Positions 52,433 through 62,399 of a DNA stretch of 64,000 bases are shown here, piece after piece. A program made the position numbers and the translations under genes. How positions within the stretch are numbered: position 1 is the first letter of the stretch; each line of letters opens with the position of its first letter. Origin of the DNA: Shinisaurus crocodilurus (Eukaryota > Chordata > Lepidosauria > Squamata > Shinisauridae); NCBI GenBank assembly GCA_021292165.1, contig CM037878.1, forward strand, positions 289,216,971-289,280,970, given 5' to 3'. The notes beneath the pieces were generated by a model. That model had not been told where the DNA came from and did no database searches. It saw only the letters and a list, made by a program, of their open reading frames with translations.

Positions 52433-52525
52433 GCCTTCCCCAACCTGGCGCCCCCCAGGCTCCAGATGACCAATGTCCAAGCTGGTTGGGATGGTGTGAA
52501 TTGTAGTGCAGCACATCTAGGGGGT
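52433..52525. mobile_element. Family 2 palindromic MITE
   Basis: CAGCCTTCCCCAACCTGGCG inward. The return arm ends ACATCTAGGGGGTCAT. Confidence 0.7.
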
Positions 52526-53275
52526 CATAAGAAGATGAGAAGAGCCCTGCTGGATCAAACCAAGGGTCCATCTAGTCCAGCATTCTGTTCACACCGTGGC
52601 CAGCCAGCTGCCCACAGGAAACCCACATGCAGGACATGAGTGCAACAGCTCCCTTCCCGCCCATGTTCCCCAGCAACTGGTGTACATAGGCAGACTGCCT
52701 GTGGTACTGGAGGTAGCATAGAGCCAATCAGGCCTAGCTAGCCATTAATAGCCTTTTCCTCCAGGATAATCCCCCTTGCAAAGCCATCCAAAGTGTAGGC
52801 CATCACTACATCTTGTGGAAGTGAATTCCATAGTTTAACTCTGCGCTGTGTGAAGACGGACTTCCTTTTATCTGTCCTGAATCTCCCGCCAATCAACTTC
52901 ATGGGATGACCCCATTGGGTTCTGGTATTTTGAGAGAGGGAGAAAAATGTCTCCCTGTCCACTTTCTCCACACCATGCATAATTTAAGAACGCCTCTATG
53001 ATGTCTCCCCTTCTCTCGCCTTTTTTCTAAGCCAAGCAATCCCAGCTGCTGTAACCTTCCCTCGTAGGGGAGTTGCTCCAGCCCCTGGATCATTTTTAGT
53101 TGCCCCTTTCTGCACTTTTTCCAACTCTGCAATGCCCTTTTTTTAGGTGCGGCGACCAGAACGGTACACAGTATTCCTAAGTGCGGTCACGCCATAGATT
53201 TGTATAAGGGCAGTACAATCCTGGCAGTTTTATTTCCGATTCCTTTCCTAATTATGCCAACTTGAGAAGGCCTCT
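52526..53275 (-). mobile_element. CR1-group LINE subfamily B, 3' part
   Basis: The minus strand encodes HGVEKVDRETFFSLSQNTRT, GGRFRTDKRKSVFTQRRVKL and WNSLPQDVVMA, the C-terminal part of this CR1 lineage, then the 3' region GCTGGATCAAACCAAGGGTC (+). Frame broken at several points. Confidence 0.92.
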
Positions 53276-53587
53276 CTTAAGGAAACTAGGCTCCAGGTCC
53301 TGGCTGGTTGATACATGTGTGCTCTTTCGCAAAAGCGCTCAATTCATTTTTGTGTGCGCTGTGCAGCAGCCCGAGAGGGAGGAAGCATAGATAGATTATT
53401 TCCTGTATTTTGCTTACAGTTTTGATGGCCTCTCCGATGACCCTCCCTCCTTCCACCCTTTCTGCTCCTTTCCCACTGAGGCTCAGCAGCGGGACGCTGC
53501 TGTTTTAAGCCAGGTCTGACCCAGTCATGTCAGCTGCCCTTTCCTGTGCATCCCTTGAGCTCTTAAGCGTCCCTGCCCACAGTTTGT
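53276..53587. other. No recognised feature
   Basis: About 310 bp. Nothing recognised. Confidence 0.45.
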
Positions 53588-54062
53588 ACATTTATTTATT
53601 TAATACATTTTTATACCACCCAATAACCGAAGCTCTCTGGGCGGTTCACAACAGTTAAAAATCATAAAATACAATATAAAATATAAAATTTAAAACCACA
53701 GATTAAAAACAAACAGCAGAGCTAGCAGCAGCAGTTTACAATAACGGAATTAAAAACAATTACAAGATTAAAATGATTAAAATGCCTGGGAGAACAGAAA
53801 GGTCTTCCCCTGGCGCCGGAAAGAATACAAAGTAGGCGCCAGGCGAACCCTCTCTCTTTGGGGAGAGCTCCTCTTTTGGAGCTCCTCCCCAAAGGCCCTA
53901 CTAGGAGGAGGGCCTTTTCTGCTGTGGCACCCCAGTTATGGAATGAGCTCCTCTTTTGGGGAGAGGAGCTCATTCCATAACTGGGGTGCCACAGCAGAAA
54001 AGGCCCTCCTCCTAGTAGCCACCTGCCTCACTTCCTTTGGCAGGGGCTCTCGGAGAAAGATC
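53588..54062 (-). mobile_element. L2-type LINE, 3' part, with an internal inverted duplication
   Basis: (TTTA)n, ATACCACCCAATAACCGAAG and GGGCGGTTCACAACAGTT at the 3' end, then GCGCCAGGCGAACCCTCTCT. The part coding for AFSAVAP-like sequence is present twice as a hairpin (53,898-54,018). Confidence 0.85.
53898..54018. repeat. Perfect 57-bp inverted duplication with a 7-bp loop
   Basis: 53,898-53,954 (CTACTAGGAGGAGGGCCTTT onward) is repeated in reverse complement at 53,962-54,018, with TTTGGGG between. Other L2-type copies here have this segment only once. Confidence 0.93.
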
Positions 54063-54206
54063 TTGACATATGACTAAGACAGACCTGAATTTAAACCAAA
54101 GCCTCTGTCAACATCACATGTCGTTTGAGATTGAGGCTAGCCTGGATCCATACTGTTCCTTGAGAGGGGTTCTGCCCTTAAAGGCAGCCTAAAAACCATT
54201 TAAGGG

Positions 54207-54342
54207 CGCAACCCAATAGCTTGTTTAGACAGAAAAAAGTCCTACAACAACTCTCAGCATTCCCCAGCCAGCATTGCCAGCTGGGGAATGCTGGGAATTG
54301 TACGATTTTTTTCTATCTAAACATGCACAGGATTGTGGCCTA
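54207..54342. mobile_element. GCAATCC-type palindromic MITE
   Basis: AGGGCGCAACCCAATAGCTT inward, CATGCACAGGATTGTGGCCT outward. The left arm has a duplicated CAA in ACAACAACTCTCAGC. Confidence 0.82.
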
Positions 54343-54549
54343 AAATAAATAAAATATTTATTTCCAATGTGTCCATCCATCCCTCTTAATTAGAGATGGA
54401 CAACTTGTCTGTTTGTGGTCCGTGTCACTTCTGCATACTCACACGTCCATTCCGTCTCGTTTCTGCATTAATCTGCTAATTTAAAAAAAAAAAATCACAT
54501 GAAAATTTGCCTTTGAATACATATTTTAAAACACATGATCATAGTTTTC

Positions 54550-54697
54550 ATAGATCATAGAGTTGGAAGGAGCCTACAAGACCATCGAGTCCAACCCCCT
54601 GCTCAATGCAGGAAACTAGAGGAGGGGTCTCCCATCCAAGTAATAACCAGGCCTGACCCTGCTTAGCTTTCCACACTCAGACAAGCTGAGCCAGCGT
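54550..54697 (-). mobile_element. 5S rRNA-headed, CR1-tailed SINE, copy 5
   Basis: + strand TCATAGATCATAGAGTTGGA to CAGACAAGCTGAGCCAGCGT. Full form, little diverged. Confidence 0.92.
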
Positions 54698-56057
54698 CTA
54701 AATGTATTTTAATACATTTTAAAAAACTAAGAACTGTGTCGGAAGATTCAGGAAGTGCAAAATCCAGGGAATAATTAAGTTCCAGTCTGCATGTTGGCCT
54801 GTTGTTGTGGATCAGGTCAGTTTGTATGTGCGTGGAATTTGCAAAGATTTAATTTCTGAAGCATCCGGATCTCAATCTTTACAGTGGTGGTGGTGGTGGG
54901 GAGAGGTCTCAGCCAACGGGGGGAAATTTTAATGTGGAGCAGCTTGAATAATTTTCCCGAGGGCTGCCGCCATTGGAATCAAGCTCAGGAAGAATGTGAG
55001 GTTCCTTATTTGCATCCTCTGATCCCAGAAGAACATCATGGCAAGAAGAAGCAGATGTAGGCAGCTTGCTTTGCCCTTCCCTGCCAGAAAAAAAATCCCT
55101 ATCAGAACTGTGTAACTTAAGAACTAGTGCCTGAGTTTGCTTTTTTTTTTCCTCCTCCATCCCAACCGCTTTTCCTTTGGTGTTGTGTCCTTTAGATTGT
55201 AAACCTGCGGGCAGGGACTGTCTTTATGATTAATCTTTGTATAACACTCTGGGAGCTGCCTTGAGATGAAGAGTGGGGTAAAAATGCTTCAATCTTTCCC
55301 ATAGGCTGGTAACTGATCCTATTTAAAGCTGGGATTGCACCTTCCGCATGCAAAGCATGTGTTTTACCACTGAACTGTGGTCCCTCTAAATCAGCAGCGG
55401 GCAACATATGGCCTTGAGTGTGCCCCCCCAGACTGCTGAGGTGCAGTGTAGTGGCAGGAGTGCGACCCCCAGACCACCCGACATTGCCCACCTCTGCTCT
55501 CAATAATAAAATGAACGTGCCATGAGAGAAGTTGGAAGTTTTCAGCTCTCATAGAGACCACTGAAGTTTCCGGAGACTTTTCAGAGGCAGCCCCATATAT
55601 AAAACATTACAGTCACTGGGCCTGGGTCCTACTAAAATGTGGATAACAGTGGCGTGTTGCTAATTTATGTTGGGCCTCGCTGGGGAGATGGTTCCAGAAT
55701 CGGGGGGGGGGCACCACTGAGAAGGCCCTCTCCTTGATATGCCTTGATTAATGCAAATATTTGCAAACATTTCATGTGATCGTGGCCAGTCCAGCTTAAA
55801 GACAGCCAAGATGACAGCCACCCTTTGCCTATGACAAAATTGGGAGTAATGGTGCAAAGCCAGCCTACAAAGAAGGAGGGACTTGTCCCAACGGGCTACA
55901 ATTGGTGTTAAAAACTACAAAATCCAAATCATTTTCTCTGCATCCAGAGGCACACACACAGGCTCTTTCTGCTTGACACGTGTGCCGGTGCGCCCTGCAA
56001 CATGCCAGCGCGCACCCCTGATGCAAGGAGAAGGACTGTGGGTTGTATTCCTTGACA
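54698..56057. other. 1.36 kb with only weak old-repeat traces
   Basis: TTAGATTGTAAACCTGCGGG at about 55,192 and TAACACTCTGGGAGCTGCCT resemble the end of old MIR/L2-type repeats. GGGGGCACCACTGAGAAGGC at about 55,707 resembles an L2-group fragment on the minus strand. The rest is unrecognised. Confidence 0.4.
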
Positions 56058-56214
56058 GGCTCACGCTGGCTCAGCTTGTCTGAGCGTGGAAAGCTAAGCA
56101 GGGTCAGGCCTGGTTATGACTTGGATGGGAGACCCCCCTCCTCTAGATTCCTGCATTGAGCAGGGGGTTGGACTCGATGGCCTTGTAGGCCCCTTCCAGC
56201 TCTATGATCTATGA
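56058..56214 (+). mobile_element. 5S rRNA-headed, CR1-tailed SINE, copy 6
   Basis: GGCTCACGCTGGCTCAGCTT, CGTGGAAAGCTAAGCAGGGT, TTGGACTCGATGGCC, ending ATGATCTATGA. The last 8 bases (ATCTATGA) are the target site of the next element. Confidence 0.93.
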
Positions 56215-56491
56215 CAGTGTTCTCCAACCTTGGGTCCCCAGATGTTTTTGGCCTACAACTCCCAGTATGCCCCAGCCAGCTATGCCTCCCCTGCGCCAAT
56301 CAGACAAAGTCCACATTTTGCGGTGCGTCGGTCTCATCCTCTCCACCCAATAGATCAGTGTTCTCCAACCTTGGGTCCCCAGATGTTTTTGGCCTACAAC
56401 TCCCAGCATGCCCCAGCCAGCTTACGCTGGCTGGGGCATGCTGGGAGTTGTAGGCCAAAAACATCTGGGGACCCAAGGTTGGAGAACACTG
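56215..56491. mobile_element. Composite hAT-like palindrome (family A), 277 bp
   Basis: One insertion by its flanks: perfect duplication ATCTATGA at 56,207-56,214 and 56,492-56,499. Inside are a left arm (to about 56,284), about 70 bp of unrelated sequence ending CCAATAGAT, and then a second left arm with its right arm (from 56,356). Confidence 0.93.
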
Positions 56492-56687
56492 ATCTATGAA
56501 TAAGGAACGTGTCCGGGAGGAAGGTTACATCTGCCAGTTCCACTGCTATCCAGACAAATTCCTGGACCTCGAGCCATTACAAGCCCTCTTTGGAAAGTCA
56601 CAGAAGCATTTTGGGCCTTGCATGGGTTCCCCCGCCCCCAAACAAACTCCATTTCTGTCTCTCTCTCTCTCTCTGCCTTTCTTTCTA

Positions 56688-56944
56688 CAGTAATACCTTG
56701 GATTGCAAGTAACTTGGTTTGAGAGCGTTTTGCAAGACAAGCAATTTTTTAAATATTTATTTATTATTTATTTGACTTGATATACAAGCGACGTCTTGCA
56801 ATACAAGTACTGTAGTACGGCTTAAATTAAAAATCTCTGCACAAATTTTTTTTGGGGGGGGGGATTTCGTTTTGATATAAGAGTGTTTTGGATTACAAGC
56901 ACGTTTCCGGAACGAATTATGCTCTCAATCCAAGGCATGTACTG
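56688..56944. mobile_element. Tigger-like MITE, complete
   Basis: CAGTAATACCTTGGATTGCA to AATCCAAGGCATGTACTG, flanked by TA. Preceded by a (CT)n tract. Confidence 0.92.
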
Positions 56945-57102
56945 TATGCCTTTTAGGAGGGATGAAAAATGAAACCTCCCCTGGTTTAGGATCCGCGATC
57001 AGAGCCAGCCAACATGCCAGCCCGTGATTACGGGGAGGAGGAGGAGGAGGAGGAGGCCGGTTGGGCCTAAGAAAAATAAATAAAGCGAGGCCCCGAGCAG
57101 CT

Positions 57103-57118
57103 GGTTGCCGTGGCAACC
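57103..57118. promoter_or_regulatory. Perfect RFX X-box palindrome
   Basis: GGTTGCCGTGGCAACC is a full palindromic RFX-factor site (GTTGCC plus GGCAAC). The surrounding AGCTGGTTGCC...GGCAACCCAGCT extends the dyad. It lies in about 400 bp of repeat-free sequence of ARHGEF17 intron 1, next to a (GGA)n run, so it could be an intronic enhancer. No functional evidence in the sequence. Confidence 0.55.
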
Positions 57119-57359
57119 CAGCTCCCAGGTATGCAGTCATGAAAAGACTGAAGGGAAGGGTGAAAAAAGAATGGAGTTATGTTACCCCGGAAGACTGCAA
57201 AGCCGCCATCTCTGCCGATTTCCACCCTGGCCTGCCGCTTCTTTGCGGGGCGGCACATTCTTTTATCAGCCCCATGTTGCACGTGTTTGCTTGTGTGGAA
57301 GGGGGCATCACACGGTTAGATTACGGAGGAGTGGGGCGGTGCTACGTCATGCCCGGTCC

Positions 57360-57568
57360 CTGGCGGGAGATCCGGGTTCTAGTCCCCCCGCTCGGCCGTG
57401 AAACTCACTGGGCGACTTTGGGCCAGCCGCTGACTCTCAGCCTAACCTACCTCACAGGGTTGTTGTGAGGATGAAATGGAGAAGAGGAGGATTAGGATTA
57501 TGTAAGCCCCCTTGGGTTCCTTGCAGGAAAAAAAGGCGGGGTATAAATATAATAAATAAAAATAAACA
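57360..57568 (+). mobile_element. Sauria-type SINE, 5'-truncated
   Basis: Starts at GGGAGATCCGGGTTCTAGTC and ends AAGGCGGGGTATAAAT with (AAAT)n. A CR1 subfamily B 3' tip follows at 57,571-57,632. Confidence 0.9.
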
Positions 57569-57632
57569 GAATGCTGGACTGGATGGACCCTTGGCCTGAT
57601 TCAGCCATCAGGGCTCTTCTTATGTTCTTAAA

Positions 57633-58590
57633 AACCTCGAAAAATCAGGGGGAGGGGGAAACCGTTTCCCTCAAATTTTCCAAAAATCCCTTGGGGGAAA
57701 TGTGGGGTTCCCACTCCGAATTTTTCTCGGTCCCCCCCCCCATTTTTTCTGGATTGTGTTTTTCCCCCCCCTCCCCAGACTTTTTCACATCTCCGTGTCT
57801 GGCTCCAATTGCTGATGTTTGCATGCTGGTTTCAGGGTTGTAGTTGACTTCAAGAGGAATATTTTGGTGCAATTTTGTGAATGGATGTAAGCACAAAGCC
57901 AGACTGTAAACAAGCCCCTCCATCGCTTTCCACCGACCCCCTCTTGTATGGGGTGCAAAAGTCAAAAGTGCTCGCCAGAACTACGACAGCCTACGTAGGT
58001 GACCTGGAAATGTGAAGGTACACACGGCGGTGAGAACTGAGCGGGGTTTATTTGCCTAGTAGCCTGGGAGGAGGAGAAGTAGCACCCTTGTGCTGTCCTG
58101 TCTGGTTTCTGGCAGTCTCCAAACAACCGCCACAAAATTAAAGGGAGAACTCCACGTTCGAGGCTCACACAGCTTGTCCTTTGAGCTTTAATAACATGGC
58201 GGAGCACCGAAATAAGTGGCCGTTGTTTCAGCCGCGCTCCATCCCGGCCGGCGGGGCGGCAGAAGCTGGGCTTAGTCAGCACCTTTTTGGTTTGATGTGG
58301 GCAGAGGTTTCCAGCGTGAGGCATTCAAAGGGAGAAAACCGGACGCTCCACTGATATTTGTAGTCAATGGTCCCATCATGCAGTATATAGGCAGCTAACT
58401 GTGAACACCTCTGGTGGTATTTGCTTGTGCCCCTCCGCGATACACAGATGGCAGAGACGGCTGTCATCTCAGACTTCTGTCAATGCATCGAAGGGCTGAA
58501 GGGAAACATGTGCATTGTTGTGCACCATTTCCCAGTTAAGAGACCATCAGGGTCGAGGAAAGAGTGATGCGCACTGTTCTGCACCCTTCC
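57633..58590. other. No recognised feature
   Basis: About 960 bp. C-runs near 57,733. Nothing recognised; the right end may belong to the LINE that follows. Confidence 0.45.
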
Positions 58591-58594
58591 AAAA

Positions 58595-59314
58595 GTGATC
58601 GGTTGTGTGGGCACACTGTCAAGTTACAATGCTGATGCTGGTATATGGACTATCTATAAACGTCACTTCCACCTCCTTGAAAGATTTCATCAACGTTGCC
58701 TCCGGAAAATCCTGCGAATTACTTGGGAAGATAGGCGAACAAATGTCAGTGTACTGGAAGAAGCAAAGACTACTAGCGTTGAAAAAATGATCCTTCAGCG
58801 CCAACTTCAGTGGACCGGTCATGTTGTTCGAATGCCTGACTGCCGTCTCCCAAAGCAGTTACTTTATTCCCAACTCAAGGATGGAAAGCGGAATACCGGT
58901 GGCCAATATAAGAGGTTTAAAGATGTTCTTATGGCTAATCTAAGCAATATAAACATCAAAAGCTGGGAAGCTCTGGCCCATGAACGATCTAACTGGAGGT
59001 TGGCCTTTCACAAAGGTTCCATGGACTTTGAAGAAGCCCGAGTGCAAGGTGAAAGGGAGAAACGTGCTAAGCGAAAAGCACGCCAAATGAATCCTTTACA
59101 GGACCATCTTCCATCTGGTAACCTGTGTCCTCACTGTGGGAAGCTGTGTGGATCTAGAATTGGCCTCCACAGTCACTTACGGACCCATCGCTAGAGTCTA
59201 CACAATTTTTTTCTTTAGAAATTTCCTCCTTTTAAAATCTCCTTTTTGTAAATGTTCTTTTTTTTTTATCCTGGAAGACAATCTTACTCGGTCACGAGTG
59301 ATCGCCTGACTGAC
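58595..59314 (+). mobile_element. Non-LTR retrotransposon, 3' end with intact C-terminal zinc-finger ORF
   Basis: An uninterrupted 199-codon frame to 59,194 has the conserved end of an endonuclease/reverse-transcriptase ORF: FHQRCLRKILRITWEDRRTN, LQRQLQWTGHVVRMPDCRLP, RSNWRLAFHKGSMDFEEARV, and a C2H2-type finger CPHCGKLC...GLHSHLRTHR (C-X2-C-X12-H-X3-H) just before the stop. A short 3' UTR ends near ACGAGTGATCGCCTGA. It is 5'-truncated. I cannot assign the clade with confidence (RTE-like or related); it is not CR1 or L2. The open frame suggests a young insertion. Confidence 0.88.
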
Positions 59315-59599
59315 ACCATCAAGATCCAGAGGTTATGATCCTGAGATAAGAACCCCTGCCCTGAGGACCAAGGAATTCCAAGATGTTTCGGTCATCATGA
59401 CTCCTTGCTACCAATCTTGTCTGCCAGTCTGAATCACAGTCCTTCAGGGATAACAAGCTGGCCTGCCACTCATCTTGGGGGTGATGGAGAACATAAGCCA
59501 AGAGTCTTTGACTTTGCTAGAAGTTGTTGATTTTTACATTCAGAGGTTGTTATTCCAGAGTAACAGATTTTTGTAAACCAGTTATAAGAGACCTGTGAT

Positions 59600-59672
59600 G
59601 GTATCCCTCTGATGAGGTGACCGGCCAGATGGGCGATTTAAAAATATAATAAATAAATAAATAAATAAATAC
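59600..59672 (+). mobile_element. L2-group 3' tail fragment
   Basis: Half of the tail hairpin (GGTGACCGGCCAGATGGGCG) followed by (AAAT)n. Confidence 0.65.
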
Positions 59673-59979
59673 AGAATACAGAAATGCAGTGCCTTGCGGC
59701 TTAACCTTCAGGGGCTTTGCTGCTGTTTCCAATACACTCAGTAGATATGGATGACAAAGCAGCTTTTCTCCTGTACTCCTTTCATTGGGCCTTCTGAAAC
59801 AAAGCCATGTCATGTTTAGACCTTCTTCATGGGCGTTTAGCTTTTGGACAATCATTGCTTACCTGCCAACAATCCACTTTATGCTGAAGGCACACCATTT
59901 TAAGGCAAGCACACACACACCCCACACCATTTTGCTTTTGGTTCCAACCTGTTTCAGTTCATTGAGATTTTCCTCCTCC

Positions 59980-60735
59980 CTCTTCTTCTTCCTCTTCCTC
60001 TTCTTCTTCTCTCCTCCTCCTCCTCGTTCCTCTCCTACCGGAGGCTGGACATCATCATGGCTAAACAGTCTTCAGATATGGCTGCTCTAAACAATGATGT
60101 TGTATGTGTTGCCCCCAAACCATTCCTTAAGGTTTTTCAGCCAATACGTTTTTCTTCTTCCTACTCTTCTTTTCCCATTTATCTTCCCTTGTATAATCAG
60201 CTGCAACATCTATATTTTTCATTTCTCATTATATGGCCAAAACATTCTAGTTTTCTGCATTTACTGTGTTTCATAATTTCTTGGTCTTTACATATTCTCG
60301 TTAATACTTCTATTTTGGTCACCCTCTCGGTTCATGAAATTTGTAACATCCTGCGATAAATCCACATTTCAAATGCTTCTATCTTTTTTATGGTAGTCTG
60401 TATCAAAGTTCACGATTCCATGCCATATAGTGGAACTGAAAATACATAACACAGTGCAATGCACATTCTCAAGGCTAATTTTAAGTTTTTGTTACATACT
60501 ACATTTTTCATCTTAATAAAGCTACTCCAGGCCATCTCTATTCTAACTTTTATTGCAGTATTATGATCCCACTGCTCGTTCAACCAAATTCCAAGATATT
60601 TATATTTAGCAACCCGCTCCACATTTTCATTTTGAATCTTTAACTGTTTATCTTGGACTACTTGCTTTTTACTAATTAGAAATGTTCTTAACCAGACAGA
60701 ATCTCTAGCCCTTACGGTTATGGAGAACAAATTGG
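59980..60735 (-). mobile_element. RTE-like LINE, 3' part
   Basis: The minus strand encodes VAKYKYLGIWLNEQWDHNTA, ALCYVFSVPLYGMES, IKKIEAFEMWIYRRMLQIS, KLECFGHIMRNEKYRC and GRRKTYWLKNLKEWFGG, the thumb and C-terminus of an RTE-type reverse transcriptase, with several stops. Its 3' side ends in a purine-rich microsatellite ((CTC)/(CTT)n on + at 59,970-60,025). Distinct from the zinc-finger LINE next to it. Confidence 0.85.
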
Positions 60736-61056
60736 AAATGTGTTTCTTGCAAGTGTCAAAGTTCGAAGTCCAAAGAAAGGGGAGTGCTTGCTAAAGATTG
60801 AAAAATATGGGCCTTTTTTGCCCTGCACAGTTCCCAATCCTACTAGAGACCCCGCCTGGCTCATGCCTTACCCCCATTTCCTGGCGCTCTGTCCCCACAA
60901 TAAGGATGGGGATGCAGATTTGTTTGGTTCACCTTTTAATATGAACAGACCTAATTTGCACTTCCTGAAGTAATACACAAACCAGAACACAATTATCCTA
61001 CAGTTTCTACAACTTTTGTGATATTGTTCTCTGACTTTAAAAAAAATGCATACAGT
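60736..61056. other. No recognised feature
   Basis: About 320 bp. A 77-codon ORF has no recognisable domain. Confidence 0.45.
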
Positions 61057-61219
61057 GGCTTACGCTGGCTCAGCTTGTCTGAGCGTGGAAAGCTAAGCAG
61101 GGTCAAGCCTGGTTATTACTTGGATGGGAGACCCCTCCTCTAGTTTCCTGCATTGAGCAGGGGGTTGGACTTGATAGCCTTGTAGGCTCCTTCCAACTCT
61201 ATGATGATCTATGATCTAT
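61057..61219 (+). mobile_element. 5S rRNA-headed, CR1-tailed SINE, copy 7
   Basis: GGCTTACGCTGGCTCAGCTT, TGGAAAGCTAAGCAGGGTCA, ending CTATGATGATCTATGATCTA. Full form. Confidence 0.93.
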
Positions 61220-61231
61220 GAAATTAGAGGG

Positions 61232-61291
61232 AAATGCACAGAAAAATGAACACATTAGGATGTGTGCCAAAATGCATTTTTCTGTGCATTT
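61232..61291. repeat. 17-bp inverted repeat
   Basis: AAATGCACAGAAAAATG at 61,232-61,248 and its exact complement at 61,275-61,291. May be part of an unrecognised repeat rich in GCATACA/ATGCATA. Confidence 0.6.
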
Positions 61292-61906
61292 CTGCTAATG
61301 CATACACATTGGGATAAATTATTGGGAGAGATGCATACAAAAGAGCAAACGTGAGCCAAAACATGTACAAAAATTCATAAGATAGCAGAAAGGCATGCAA
61401 AAGTGTCTATATTGGGGAAAGTTGTGCACAAAGACATGTATGAATCTTCCTGAGGACTTTAACCCAAAAGCTGCAAACTTGAGGCAGAAACAGGATGGAC
61501 CAAACATGTACTTCAAAAGTTCAAAAGTTGTAGAAACCAAAACAGACAGGTCTGTCCCTCTCTACTCCACAATACATGCCAAGATGTTCCAAACACTGTA
61601 AAACAAAAAAACAAATGCAGCAGCTGGAATAAATGAGGTATCTTCAGTACATTTGTGCTGATTTCACTTGACAACTGCAAATTTATATGACTGGTGTAAT
61701 TAATTTGAGTTTCATCAATGAAGAATGTCTATTTCTTGGTAGAACAAACACATAATAATCCAACTTATATTTAATAAGATCTGATGATGAACTCTGCAGC
61801 AAGTCAGAGGAGACCTGTCCTATCCTTTGCACTGCGGTTTTATTTCATGTGTGCTTTCACTCTCCCTGTGGAAATTCTCACAGCTGTTTTGCTGCATTTG
61901 CAGAGC
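61292..61906. other. No recognised feature
   Basis: About 610 bp, AT-rich. Confidence 0.45.
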
Positions 61907-62320
61907 TTTTATTTATTTATTTATTTATTTATTCGTTTTCTATACCGCCCAATAGCCAAAACTCTCTGGGCGGTGTACAACAATCAATTAAAAACAAACA
62001 ATAAAATACAGTTAAAATATACTAAATAAAACATTATGAAATTTTTAAAACCAATTTTTAAAAATATCCCTAAAACAAGTTAATAAAACACGACCGCAAA
62101 AACAATTTACCACCCCACCATATACCATCTAATTATTAAAAGCCTCGACGTAGAGGGCAGTCTTAACCTGGTACCGAAAAGATAATAGAGTTGGCGCCAG
62201 GCGGGCCTCAGGGGGGAGCTTGTTCCACAGTTGGGGGGCTACCACAGAAAAGGCCCACCCCTTGTCGCTGCCCTCCGAGCCTCACGTGGAGGTGGCAGCC
62301 AGAGGAAGACTTTATCTTTA
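61907..62320 (-). mobile_element. L2-type LINE, 3' part
   Basis: (TTTA)n, TTCTATACCGCCCAATAGCC, CTGGGCGGTGTACAAC, then GGCGCCAGGCGGGCCTCAGG and GGGGGGCTACCACAGAAAAG. Confidence 0.88.
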
Positions 62321-62399
62321 TTTTCCTAAGGCTCACAGTTCATTGAAATGTCCATTTTGTGTGTAACTAACTCCCATCCCTTTTGTTTCCTTTTGATTA

